From NCBI GenBank assembly GCA_031553655.1, contig JAVBLG010000091.1, positions 1 through 64,000 of the forward strand: a DNA stretch of 64,000 nucleotides, read 5' to 3'. The number at the start of each line of letters is the position of its first letter. Within the stretch, counting starts at the first letter, position 1. A program made the position numbers and the translations under genes. Positions 41,334-49,024 of this stretch are shown one piece after another. The notes under the pieces were generated by a model, which ran no database searches, was not told the origin of the DNA, and worked only from the letters and a program-made list of their open reading frames with translations. Source of the stretch: JAVBLG01 sp031553655 (lineage in GTDB: Bacteria > Desulfobacterota > Desulfovibrionia > Desulfovibrionales > Desulfovibrionaceae).

Positions 41334-43199
41334 TTAAATGTGTTGAATTGTCAGTGCCTGCGCATTTTCGTCGTTATCATCTCCATCTCCATTGTCTGCC
41401 GTAGGCACATGCGGATCGATTGGTGAGGCTTTGCTCTGAACAGGCACGGCCTCGTTCACTTCCGTTTTTGCCTTTGACCGACAGAGCCGCACGGCATCCA
41501 GCACTTTTTCCTGGTCATATCGCAATAGAAGCTTTTGCGATATGACCTCTTCAATTATTTTAAATGAAAATTTGGGGTTATGCTCCCACAAGGTGATACA
41601 TGCGTCGGTGATGTTTTTCAGGTGCTCATCTTTTGTATCGGCGGGCAAATTATGAAGGGCAATAATTTTGTCCAACATGCTACGCCCTTTTCTGCCGATG
41701 TTGAATAAAGATTCACCTGCGGGCTGCTTTATGGGCTGTGCCGGGGTGGAAGACGTAGTTGTGGATTTTTGGGTTTCCGGCCTTGGCGTGCGAAGATCTA
41801 TCCTCTGCACGGATGGAGCCGCCAGAACGCGATCTGGCAACGGAGGTGTTGGTTGAACCACTTGGGCCTCCTGCGGAGGAGGTGGCGTTGCTATTGGCTC
41901 TCTGTTGTGGGCTACCCTTGGCATATCGCCAGTGGCGGTAGCTGCCGCTATCTCCACGACCGCTTGTTGTGCGCCTCTCTGCTCAAGTCTGCGCGTCAAC
42001 TCAGCAATTATATGCGCCTGCTCTTCCGGGGTACGGACGCTATGCTTTTTTAGTGTCATCGCAAAATGATCACGTTTGAGTTTTGGGAACAAGGTGTAAA
42101 TCTCCAAACAAGCGTTGAGCATGCGTGTGACTCGGCTCAAATCTGCCGATTGGCGCTCTGCGTGTTTGACGATCAAGGCCCACAATGTCTCATCAAGGGA
42201 TGGTTCTTGTTTTCCCTGTGCTGTCGCAACTGAATCCGAGGAAACGAAACCCGCAGACCCAGGCAGCGCCCTCCCTGCTTCTTTTCCTATTTCATCAGAG
42301 CCGCTTCCTTCAACAATCTGTTGACTGCTTGTGCCAATTCGTTCTGGCGCTGTGTGATATTCAGCAATTCTCTTTTCATCTCTGTCCATTCCTGAAGGCT
42401 CATTTTTTTCAAGGCCAACACTTCCGCCTGCAATTCCATGACTGTTTTCTCGATGTTCATACAAAACCTCATTTGTTATTTTGATATTTTTATTATAGTC
42501 GATCGGGCAACTTGAAAAATGTTTGTTCTTTGAATGCCGCCAAACCCCTTCATGTTTTTGTGGAATTTTATCAATACCGCGCCTTTTATACGATCTGTGA
42601 TCAACATTGACCTGAACTTCATATTTCGCACATGCAGCATTGACCATTTCGGCCCAGCGCTCCCGCATCGCCTCAACTTGTGTGACGGCAGTTTTATCAA
42701 TTTGCCTTACACGAATCGGATCAAGCGCTTCAACTTTTTTCCCGAGAACTCCATCTGCCGAAACCGCACATGCCGAAATATACATATGGAAATGCGGATT
42801 TTCAGATTCCAATTTATGCCCGGTAATCTGCACAGCAACACCGTATTTGTCACGCATCCAACAAGCGTACATCCACATCAATTGATGCATCTGCGGAATT
42901 GATAACCCCCCAGGTAATGCAATGCTCATCCTCCTTCCCGGAACAGAGTCTTTGCGCTTGTGATGCAGTTCGACATTGCTCCAGAATTTTTTGATATAGT
43001 CAAGGTTATCAATTTCTATATGCGGAGCAATCAGCCGTGTTCCGCCAACCTCGGGATGCTTGTAGTCATAATTATGCCACTCGCCTGTGCGCGGGTCATG
43101 CATGCCTATACCGAGCTGATACGCGAGGCAGGCCACAAGGCTCTGCCCCATTGCGCGGCGTACCGGTTTTATATTTAAGTGAATATTTCCTTGCAGCAT
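41334..43199 (-). CDS. mobA: MobA/MobL-type relaxase (MOBQ)
   Basis: A 621-residue relaxase of the MobA/MobL family. The N-terminal domain (1-210) contains HLNIKPVRRAMGQSLVACLAY and the metal-binding ENPHFHMYISACAV, the histidine pair of MOBQ enzymes. The middle (about 215-460) is variable, with a Pro/Thr-rich stretch. The C-terminus (about 490-580) is helical and acidic at the very end (NGDGDDNDENAQ). An IncQ-like nic site lies about 95 bp upstream (43267-43296), confirming the family. No type IV secretion system is encoded. A small reading frame with its own ribosome-binding site lies inside (42287-42460). Confidence 0.88.
   Translation of the reverse strand: MLQGNIHLNIKPVRRAMGQSLVACLAYQLGIGMHDPRTGEWHNYDYKHPEVGGTRLIAPHIEIDNLDYIKKFWSNVELHHKRKDSVPGRRMSIALPGGLSIPQMHQLMWMYACWMRDKYGVAVQITGHKLESENPHFHMYISACAVSADGVLGKKVEALDPIRVRQIDKTAVTQVEAMRERWAEMVNAACAKYEVQVNVDHRSYKRRGIDKIPQKHEGVWRHSKNKHFSSCPIDYNKNIKITNEVLYEHRENSHGIAGGSVGLEKNEPSGMDRDEKRIAEYHTAPERIGTSSQQIVEGSGSDEIGKEAGRALPGSAGFVSSDSVATAQGKQEPSLDETLWALIVKHAERQSADLSRVTRMLNACLEIYTLFPKLKRDHFAMTLKKHSVRTPEEQAHIIAELTRRLEQRGAQQAVVEIAAATATGDMPRVAHNREPIATPPPPQEAQVVQPTPPLPDRVLAAPSVQRIDLRTPRPETQKSTTTSSTPAQPIKQPAGESLFNIGRKGRSMLDKIIALHNLPADTKDEHLKNITDACITLWEHNPKFSFKIIEEVISQKLLLRYDQEKVLDAVRLCRSKAKTEVNEAVPVQSKASPIDPHVPTADNGDGDDNDENAQALTIQHI
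42287..42460 (-). CDS. Small coiled-coil protein nested in the MOBQ relaxase gene
   Basis: A 57-residue frame inside the relaxase gene, starting MNIEKTVMELQAEVLALKK and continuing as a regular heptad coiled coil to KEAALMK. GAGG stands 8 bases before the ATG. It parallels the nested mbeB/mbeD genes of IME A. It could still be a chance frame, because the relaxase codons themselves are constrained. Confidence 0.42.
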   Translation of the reverse strand: MNIEKTVMELQAEVLALKKMSLQEWTEMKRELLNITQRQNELAQAVNRLLKEAALMK

Positions 43200-43266
43200 G
43201 CCGCGCTTCCATTGTACTTTTCTTCATCGCCACAGGCGATATGCCTTGAGCCTCGCAGAGCGCACT

Positions 43267-43296
43267 GCATTGCGAAGCAATGCCCTAAGTGCGCCG
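43267..43296 (+). other. IncQ/MOBQ-type oriT with predicted nic site
   Basis: GCATTGC (43267-43273), GAA, GCAATGC (43277-43283) form the inverted repeat, followed at once by CCTAAGTGCGCCG. IncQ plasmids (RSF1010/R1162) have an inverted repeat next to YAAGTGCG/CCCT, cut between G and C. By analogy the nick would be between 43293 and 43294. It lies between the MOBQ relaxase gene and a divergent accessory gene, as expected. Confidence 0.82.
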
Positions 43297-43368
43297 TGGC
43301 GCGTAGCGCCCCACAGGATTAGCGGCATAGTAACTTATATTTTGGGATAAAAAAGGAGTTTTGGAACT

Positions 43369-43778
43369 ATGGATGAGATCCTTAGTAAGCGGAAAAGCCT
43401 TGAGCAGCAGCTTGAAGAACTGAAAGGAAAGAACTGGAAATTATTGCCAAGCGCAAAGCAACCGAGCAGCAATTGGCTGAACGGCAACGCAAAAATAGAA
43501 CCCGCGCTTTTGTCTGCATGAGGGCCATGATCGACAAAATGATGAAAAGCGATTCCGATTTGAGGAACCGCTTAATTGCCGAAGCTAAAAAAGAAAATAT
43601 TTATAATCAGGAAGGAATGGGCAGATATTGGAATAGCTTCATGCCGCCGGAAGATGAGCTGCAAGCGGCAAAACAAACCAAGCGGGAAAAAGCCGCGGCA
43701 AAGGCGGCAATGAAAGCTCCAGCGCAGTCTGCATTGGATGATGCGGCAGGGTCGACAGCGGATATTCAGCAAGGATAA
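43369..43778 (+). pseudogene. Mobilization accessory protein gene with frameshift
   Basis: AAAAGGAG precedes the ATG at 43369. The frame reads MDEILSKRKSLEQQLEELKG and must then shift near 43425-43432 (GGAAAGAAC) to continue as ELEIIAKRKATEQQLAERQR and on to the stop at 43778. One A missing from the A run explains it. Joined, the product would be about 136 residues: a coiled coil, then FVCMRAMIDKMMKSD, and an Ala/Lys-rich tail. It is divergent from the relaxase gene across oriT, the normal place for a MobC/MobS-like helper. Mutation, sequencing error or slippage cannot be told apart here. Confidence 0.55.
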
Positions 43779-44457
43779 AATTGCTACATGCCAAAATCAA
43801 TTTGTACGCGCATGAAAACGCGTACTTTGTAGACGATACATCCAATATTTTGCAAGGATATTGAGCTGATTAAAATTTTGGAGATGGCCTGATATTGCTA
43901 TCGTCATATGGCGTTCGTACGGTAAACGAATGTTCGGAAAGTTGAAATGAAAATTTCCAAATTGCGCCATCGGGCGGAGCCGGTTTTCCCGCTCGTTGTT
44001 CGTTGCCTCTGGCCATTTCGTAAATCTTGATCGCGGCATCTATGAACCCCCACCAGCCGCCACGGTCAACACCTTCTAATGGATAATCGTATATATCCAT
44101 AGAGGTCAAATCAATTCGCTCAAAGTCATTCGGGGCATCTCCAAATGTGAATGCTGACCAAAGCCATGCTACATCTTTGAATTTTGGCCATATCACATTT
44201 TGTAAATTACCAAGAGATAATGTGGGCATTGCCATGGCTAAAGGGAATGATTCATTTTTTTTCAAATCATCAAGTATGGGAATGGCAAGTTCAATATATT
44301 CTTTTAATGATTTTTCTGAACCTTCACGCAAAAGGTGTACACACCCACAAACACGTCCCTGCATTATCCTCTCTTCCAGCGAACCTTTATTTTCCATTGT
44401 AAATCCACGCCAGTTAGTGGAGCTGGTAAAATTATTCCATCCTCCAAAAAAGCCATA

Positions 44458-44465
44458 CACAATAT
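44458..44465. repeat. Target-site duplication, left (CACAATAT)
   Basis: CACAATAT directly precedes the IS and is repeated at 45961-45968 directly after it. IS66 elements make 8-bp duplications. Confidence 0.92.
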
Positions 44466-45960
44466 GTAAGCGCTCACGGGATCTAGAAAAAGTTTAGACT
44501 TAATGGTAAGCAGACCTCATGGAATCCAAGATGCAGCCTGAAATTCCTCTTAGTGCTGAAATTATCAGCCGCACCCCACCGGAAGTTATTGACCTTTTGG
44601 TGCATTTGCTATTGGAAAACCAGGCTTTGCGCGAGGAAAACCAGAGCTTACGAGCCCACATCAAAGCTCTTGAGGCGCGTATAGAACAACTGGAAGCCCG
44701 ATTGAACAAGAATTCGTCCAATTCCAATAAACCGCCATCAAGCGATCCTCCTTTTACTCAGAAGCCGGACAAACAGGCAGCTCCCAAGCAACGCCGTAAG
44801 CGCAAGGGAGTCAGGCAACAATGTCTGCGCCCGGATGAAGTACTTGAATTGCATCCCGGCCCTTGTTCGTGCGGCTGCGAGCATTTTGTGGATTTGGAAC
44901 CGTACTATGTTCATCAGACTATTGAACTTGCGCAGATTAAGACAATCGTGCGTCATTTTGGCCTACATCGGGGGAATTGCGCCGCATGCGGCAAAGTCGT
45001 AAAGGCCCATATTCCGCATGAATGGCGAAGCGGCTTCGGACCTCGCCTTTGCGCCGCCATTATTGAAATTGTCGGCATAAACGGAGACAGCCGCCGCACC
45101 GTTCAAGAATGCCTGTTTTCACTCTTCGGCATTCCCATAAGCCAGGGAGCGATACAAAAAGTGGTCGAACGCGGTAAATGCGCGCTCATTCCTCATTACG
45201 AAGCTATACGCGACGAGGCCCGGCACGCTCCTGTCAACCATGTGGACGAAACATCATGGAGAAGGCGCGGCAAGCTCGAATGGCTGTGGCTTTTGGGCAA
45301 TAGCCTCGTGGCCTTTTTTATGTTGCACGGGCACCGCTCCGCCGCTGCATTTGCCGCCTTAATTGGTGACTGGCAAGGCCTTTTGGTAAGTGACGGCTAC
45401 GGAGTCTATAGAAAGTGGGTGCATGGGCGTCAAACATGCCTCGCGCATCTGATTCGTGAAGCCAAAGGCCTGTCTGAAAGCAAAGACAAGAATACAGCCC
45501 GTTGCGGCGCATGGGCCAAAGAGGAATTGCGGCGTTTATGCCGCATGGCCAAAACCCCGCCGTCCCGGCACGAGTGGAACATGTTCTACGCCCGCTTTTT
45601 GCGTCTGATTTTCATGTATTCGGACGCACCGGGCGATGCCGGCAAATTTTCGGCCCGCCTGCTCCGGGAACTGGAATATTTATGGACATTTCTGAACGCG
45701 GAAGGCGTGTCGCCAACCAATAATCATGCCGAACGCCTACTTCGATTTGCCGTGCTGTGGCGCAAGCGCAGCTTCGGCACAAAGACCGAACAGGGCAACA
45801 GATTCGTGGAGCGCATATTAAGCCTGCGCCATACCTGCCGGTTGCGCGGTAAAAGAACATTCCAGGTTTTGGTTGATGCTTTTGAGGCGCTTTTTCAGAA
45901 CAGGCAGCCTGATTTGGCGTGGATTCAGACATCTCGCGGAGATACCCCGTGAGCAGTTAC
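44466..45960 (+). mobile_element. IS66-family insertion sequence, single transposase gene
   Basis: A 1495-bp element. The ends GTAAGCGCTCACGGGATCT and, inverted, GTAACTGCTCACGGGGTATCT form terminal inverted repeats beginning GTAA as in other IS66 elements. It carries only the transposase gene, without the tnpA/tnpB helpers of classical IS66, which places it among the single-gene members. The 8-bp duplication at its borders indicates a simple, unrearranged insertion. Confidence 0.92.
44519..45952 (+). CDS. tnpC: IS66-family transposase
   Basis: A 477-residue transposase. It has a leucine-zipper-like N-terminus (LLENQALREENQSLRAHIKA), a basic, Pro/Ser-rich linker (NKPPSSDPPF), and a zinc finger with CSCGCEH and CAACGK. 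The DDE core shows NHVDETSWRRRGK, LVSDGYGVYRKW and SPTNNHAERLLR for the two aspartates and the glutamate. Full length and uninterrupted, so probably active. It starts 53 bp inside the left end. Confidence 0.95.
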   Translation: MESKMQPEIPLSAEIISRTPPEVIDLLVHLLLENQALREENQSLRAHIKALEARIEQLEARLNKNSSNSNKPPSSDPPFTQKPDKQAAPKQRRKRKGVRQQCLRPDEVLELHPGPCSCGCEHFVDLEPYYVHQTIELAQIKTIVRHFGLHRGNCAACGKVVKAHIPHEWRSGFGPRLCAAIIEIVGINGDSRRTVQECLFSLFGIPISQGAIQKVVERGKCALIPHYEAIRDEARHAPVNHVDETSWRRRGKLEWLWLLGNSLVAFFMLHGHRSAAAFAALIGDWQGLLVSDGYGVYRKWVHGRQTCLAHLIREAKGLSESKDKNTARCGAWAKEELRRLCRMAKTPPSRHEWNMFYARFLRLIFMYSDAPGDAGKFSARLLRELEYLWTFLNAEGVSPTNNHAERLLRFAVLWRKRSFGTKTEQGNRFVERILSLRHTCRLRGKRTFQVLVDAFEALFQNRQPDLAWIQTSRGDTP

Positions 45961-45968
45961 CACAATAT
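45961..45968. repeat. Target-site duplication, right (CACAATAT)
   Basis: Second copy of the 8-bp target, immediately after the right end of the IS66 element. Confidence 0.92.
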
Positions 45969-46328
45969 CTGGCAGTATTTCTTTAAAAAAATCATTTTTG
46001 ATATCGTCGGGCATAGTATCCACATGTGCAATGATCCTATTCAGCTCATTTGCAGCATAGCCGACAAAATTTCCGCGATCATTCTCAGATGGAAAAAGCA
46101 TGGCTGCAGCCGTCAGGCCGAGGCATAACTCATTAGCAGGATAACAAGAGCCGCCGCTTTTCCATAATTTTTCAGGGAAAGGGATGACGCGCCGAGCGTG
46201 CAACTCATAAAGAAGAGCGAGGTTCATATTTTTTATTTCCGGGCGAGTTAAGGATCGCATCCTTAGCGTCATGGATGACGCAATAAATAAAAATATACGT
46301 TAAGGTGGCATTCATATAGAGGTTAAAT

Positions 46329-46634
46329 ATGAATGCCGAAAATCTCATCAAAGAAGCTGTAAAAAACGCTTTTGGCGAATTTCTTGCCACGATTGGCGGT
46401 GCTGACGTTGCCACGCACTTGGAGCGGGCCGCCAGGCTTGAGGCTTTGCTCAAGAAGCCGTTGCTTTCGTCTGTCGATGTCGAAGAACTTTACGGCATTC
46501 CAACGGCAACTTTAGCCACCTGGCGCTCACGCGCTATGGGGCCGGATTATACCAAGGCCGAGGGCAGCGTCTTTTACACTCACCAGCAGATCGAACGTTG
46601 GATCGCCAGAAACGAAGTCAAGATCAAGCGATGA
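46329..46634 (+). CDS. MerR/excisionase-like DNA-binding protein
   Basis: A 101-residue protein. The first 50 residues are helical; the second half, LLSSVDVEELYGIPTATLATWR with GSVFYTHQQIERWIARNE, is an HTH_17-type winged helix. GAGG lies 9 bases upstream of the ATG. By analogy with IME A it could be the recombination directionality factor or a regulator of IME B. The extra N-terminal helices set it apart from the short excisionase of IME A. Confidence 0.72.
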   Translation: MNAENLIKEAVKNAFGEFLATIGGADVATHLERAARLEALLKKPLLSSVDVEELYGIPTATLATWRSRAMGPDYTKAEGSVFYTHQQIERWIARNEVKIKR

Positions 46635-46642
46635 ACTGTTTT

Positions 46643-46933
46643 TTAAATGCGGTGCTCAGGTTCCAGAACAATGCGCAAGCGCGAATGCGTGGCCAAGGCC
46701 ACTCTTTTGAGAGTGGAAACAGATGGGGTATGGGCGCTGGACTCAAGCCGCGCTATTACCGACTGTGTTGTTCCAATTTTTTCCGCCAATTCCTTTTGTG
46801 AGAGCCCCGCAGATGTGCGGGCTCGTATAATTTCGCGTGCTATTGAGAATTCCTCTTCAGCCGCATGATATGCGGTGGCGAATTCAGGATCGCGCATAAG
46901 TTCCGGCAATTTGTCAAGCAATCTTCTGGACAT
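46643..46933 (-). CDS. higA: HigA-type helix-turn-helix antitoxin
   Basis: A 96-residue XRE-family protein. The helix-turn-helix GLSQKELAEKIGTTQSVIARLE lies in the second half (quoted as SQKELAEKIGTTQSVIARL), preceded by a 35-residue helical toxin-binding part. Its ATG overlaps the stop of the toxin gene, so the order is toxin first, as in higBA. It should neutralise the toxin and repress the operon. Confidence 0.88.
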   Translation of the reverse strand: MSRRLLDKLPELMRDPEFATAYHAAEEEFSIAREIIRARTSAGLSQKELAEKIGTTQSVIARLESSAHTPSVSTLKRVALATHSRLRIVLEPEHRI

Positions 46934-47265
46934 TATTTTCCCGCCTCCATCATTCGTTTAAAGGCTAAAGCCAGTTCAGACTTGGGAGTTTTTTCAGTCT
47001 TTTTAATAAAATATCGCAGAACTACAACACGGCGTTCCTTTAAGGTGCAGTACAGCCCTCTGCCGATCCCGGAGTTGGCCTTTACTCGCAGTTCCCATAT
47101 CTTGCCCTGTATGTGCTTTATGTATGGCTCATGCAGCGCTGTCAGGCCGAGTTCTTCAATGAGAGCCGCCAAGTGCATGAATTTGGCCTGCACATCTTTA
47201 GGCAAGTCATCAAATTCATTATCCACGTCTTCATTGAGGTTTTCTACAATCCACTGTGGCGGCAT
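46933..47265 (-). CDS. higB: HigB-type toxin (RelE-like, Gp49 family)
   Basis: A 110-residue toxin of the phage-derived Gp49/HigB group. DDLPKDVQAKFMHLAALIEE, YIKHIQGKIWELRVKAN and ERRVVVLRYFIKKTEKTP follow the family pattern; the family cleaves mRNA at the ribosome. AAGGAAG precedes the ATG. Together with higA it would stabilise IME B in the population, which is relevant because the integrase of this element is damaged. Confidence 0.87.
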   Translation of the reverse strand: MPPQWIVENLNEDVDNEFDDLPKDVQAKFMHLAALIEELGLTALHEPYIKHIQGKIWELRVKANSGIGRGLYCTLKERRVVVLRYFIKKTEKTPKSELALAFKRMMEAGK

Positions 47266-47364
47266 GGATCTTCCTTTTTATTTAATATAGCTTTTTTGCG
47301 ATAACTGTCAAGTGGAGTTAAAGTATCAGTTGAAGTGTTTTGGGCGTCAATTGGGCAGCAATGC

Positions 47365-48477
47365 CTATTGCAAACAGATGCCGGACAGAACGCGCGCGGC
47401 TTCCTGCCCCTGATCCGGCGCGAGGTGGGCGTAGCGTTGGGTCATGGCTATGGTTTGCCCATGAGTTTTTGCACTGTGTAGAGCGGAATCCCGGCCTGCA
47501 CCAGCCAGGAGGCGTAGGGAGTGGAAAACGATGCGGTCGCGGCGGTCGGTGATGCCCTCATTTAACTTGCAGTCGCGCACTATTATGTGGAAAGTAGAGC
47601 CGATCTCGGTGCGTTCGTCAGTGCCTTCGCCAAATTTGGGGAAGACAAGCATGCCGGGGCGACCCTTATTTTCAGCGCGCAGGGCCAGCATGGCATTCTT
47701 GACCTGATCAGGCATATGCACCACGCGGTTCTGTTCGCCTTTGCCGTCCATAACCGTGATAGTTCCGGCTGTAAAGTTCACATGCTCCCAGCGTAAGGCG
47801 AAGACTTCCCCGGCGCGCAAGCCGGTGTAAAGCGAAACCAGAGCCATATGCCACAAATTGGGGCTGCGCGCGGCCAGGGCCTCAAGAAGTGTCTGAGCTT
47901 CGGCCTGGGTGAGAAAGCGCATGCGCCGCCCGTCGCCCTGCGGCACCTTCACGTTTTCCGTAGGGATGGAGCCTTCATATATACCCCAAGTTCTGGCCTG
48001 GCGGAATATCTGGCCGAGCAGAGTAATTGTGTGATTGATGGACTGAGCGGACAGGTGGGCCAGATCTTTTTTGAGCGCATCCACTATGGCAGTGGTGATG
48101 AGAGGTAACGGCAGATGGCCGAATGCGGGCTGGATGCGGTTTTTATAAATACTGACGGCATCACCGGGGTGCTTGCGCGACACTTCAAGATAATCGACTC
48201 GGAAACGCTCGAAAACTTCATCCAAGGTGAGCTTGGCGGTTTCCGTGGGCAAATTGCCAACTCTGGACTGTTTGATGCGTTCGGCCCTCAGGCTGGAAGC
48301 AATGGCGGCGGTGATTTTTTCGCTTGCCCATCCGGCTTTTTCCCAGATAAGCTTGCGGTCGCCGGGTAGGCGATAGCAGATATCATAACATGTGTCCGGC
48401 TTGCCTTTGTGTCTGCGGCTCTCATGCTCGCGGCTGAATACTCCGGTGTAATTTGTCTTGCTTCTCTTGTTGCTCAT
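47365..48477 (-). pseudogene. int: Tyrosine integrase of IME B with two compensating frameshifts
   Basis: A 370-residue frame without stops. The N-terminal and core-binding domains are normal and box I is present (LYTGLRAGEVFALRW). After FHSLR the sequence becomes LLAGAGRDSALHSAKTHG before returning to TIAMTQRYAHLAPDQ with the nucleophilic Tyr. In the next frame the same DNA reads YASWLVQAGIPLYTVQKLMG, the expected integrase helix. An 11-nt loss between CTACGCC repeats and a loss of about 4 nt near 47455 shift the frame out and back. The second His of box II and the conserved GH are lost. Start at 48477 with GAGG upstream. Confidence 0.85.
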
Positions 48478-48501
48478 GGCAGCCTCGCGGTTTGTTTCTG
48501 T

Positions 48502-48521
48502 GCTAACCACTGTGCTAACCA
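48502..48521. promoter_or_regulatory. Arm-type integrase sites, right end of IME B
   Basis: TGCTAACC at 48502-48509 and 48514-48521, in the same orientation as the pair at 38137-38155, between int and att3. Confidence 0.55.
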
Positions 48522-48619
48522 GTTGCGCAAATCTTGTCAAATTGGAGCAAGGTCAAAAATGACAAATCCAATAATTTCAAGGAATATGTATGCTACGCAA
48601 GCCCTGAAATCTATATATA

Positions 48620-48668
48620 ACGGCCTTTCACGCCGTAGACTGGGGTTCAAATCCCCCTGATGACGCCA
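48620..48668 (+). other. att3: right boundary of IME B
   Basis: A 49-bp copy of the tRNA-Glu 3' end with three changes (CGTAGACTGG and TGATGACG where the tRNA has CGTCGACGGG and TGAGGACG). One change would break the acceptor stem, so this copy no longer encodes a functional tRNA end. Confidence 0.92.
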
Positions 48669-48678
48669 GCAAAATCAA

Positions 48679-48708
48679 GGGCTTGGAGTAAAATTTAAGT
48701 CCTTTTTT
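48679..48708 (+). terminator. Chromosomal terminator behind att3
   Basis: GGGCTTGG and TTTAAGTCC pair with a wobble, followed by TTTTTT. This should be the original terminator of the tRNA-Glu gene before the elements entered. Confidence 0.65.
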
Positions 48709-48751
48709 CATGTTTTTTTCCCGACGCATCTCTATTCGATTTTTCCATTCA

Positions 48752-48829
48752 CTAACAACACAGTACTCTGACACGTAATCGGTAGTTTTCAAAATTTCTG
48801 AAGCCGTAAGCTCGGCGCTGAATCAGCTT
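48752..48829 (-). pseudogene. ISL3-like transposase, C-terminal remnant
   Basis: On the minus strand the frame reads KLIQRRAYGFRNFENYRLRV then RVLCC and stop. This resembles the last residues of ISL3-family transposases, which contain a similar GFRNFENYRLR segment. Only about 25 residues are left. Confidence 0.5.
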
Positions 48830-48907
48830 CATTTTGTGAATAACGAACGCCCCTACATGGGCATCGGAGGCATTACGCCAGCCATGAAATTGAAAAAGGC
48901 GGCTTAG
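48818..48907 (+). pseudogene. IS3/IS481-like integrase, C-terminal remnant
   Basis: The frame HFVNNERPYMGIGGITPAMK then LKKAA and stop is the typical tail of rve-type transposases (NxERPHxGIGGxTPA). Nothing upstream belongs to it. Together with the remnant on the other strand it shows that the 48.7-48.9 kb gap is a transposon graveyard. Confidence 0.6.
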
Positions 48908-48956
48908 GCTCTACTTGTGCGTGCTATCAAAAATGGGGAGATTACCGAATTGAGAA

Positions 48957-49002
48957 TAGCCGTACATCATGATATTTCTTGATATTTCATGATGTACGGC
49001 TA
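48957..49002. promoter_or_regulatory. Operator-like 16-bp inverted repeat before the Doc-type toxin-antitoxin pair
   Basis: TAGCCGTACATCATGA (48957-48972) and its exact complement (48987-49002) are separated by 14 bp and end 23 bp before the antitoxin start. This is a plausible autoregulatory site; its length would also allow a hairpin in the mRNA leader. Confidence 0.55.
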
Positions 49003-49024
49003 TTTTTAATGCACGAGGTGCACC

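Larger units (their letters stand above)
43870..46227 (-). pseudogene. Hypothetical gene interrupted by an IS66 element
   Basis: The 5' part (46227-45961, 89 codons: MNLALLYELHARRVIPFPEK to KEILPDIV) and the 3' part (44457-43870, 195 residues from YGFFGGWNNFTSS) are separated by the IS at 44466-45960 and its duplicated 8-bp target. Removing the IS and one target copy joins them in frame into a 284-residue protein. I do not recognise the family; it is soluble with many aromatic residues and the motif GGWWGFIDAAIKIYEMARGNE. The 3' part retains an internal ATG and might still be translated from it. Confidence 0.75.

Noticed and set aside
28305..48668. A single large integrative conjugative element
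   Set aside because: There are two integrases, two relaxases and three att copies but no type IV secretion or coupling-protein genes, so two separate mobilizable elements explain the data better.
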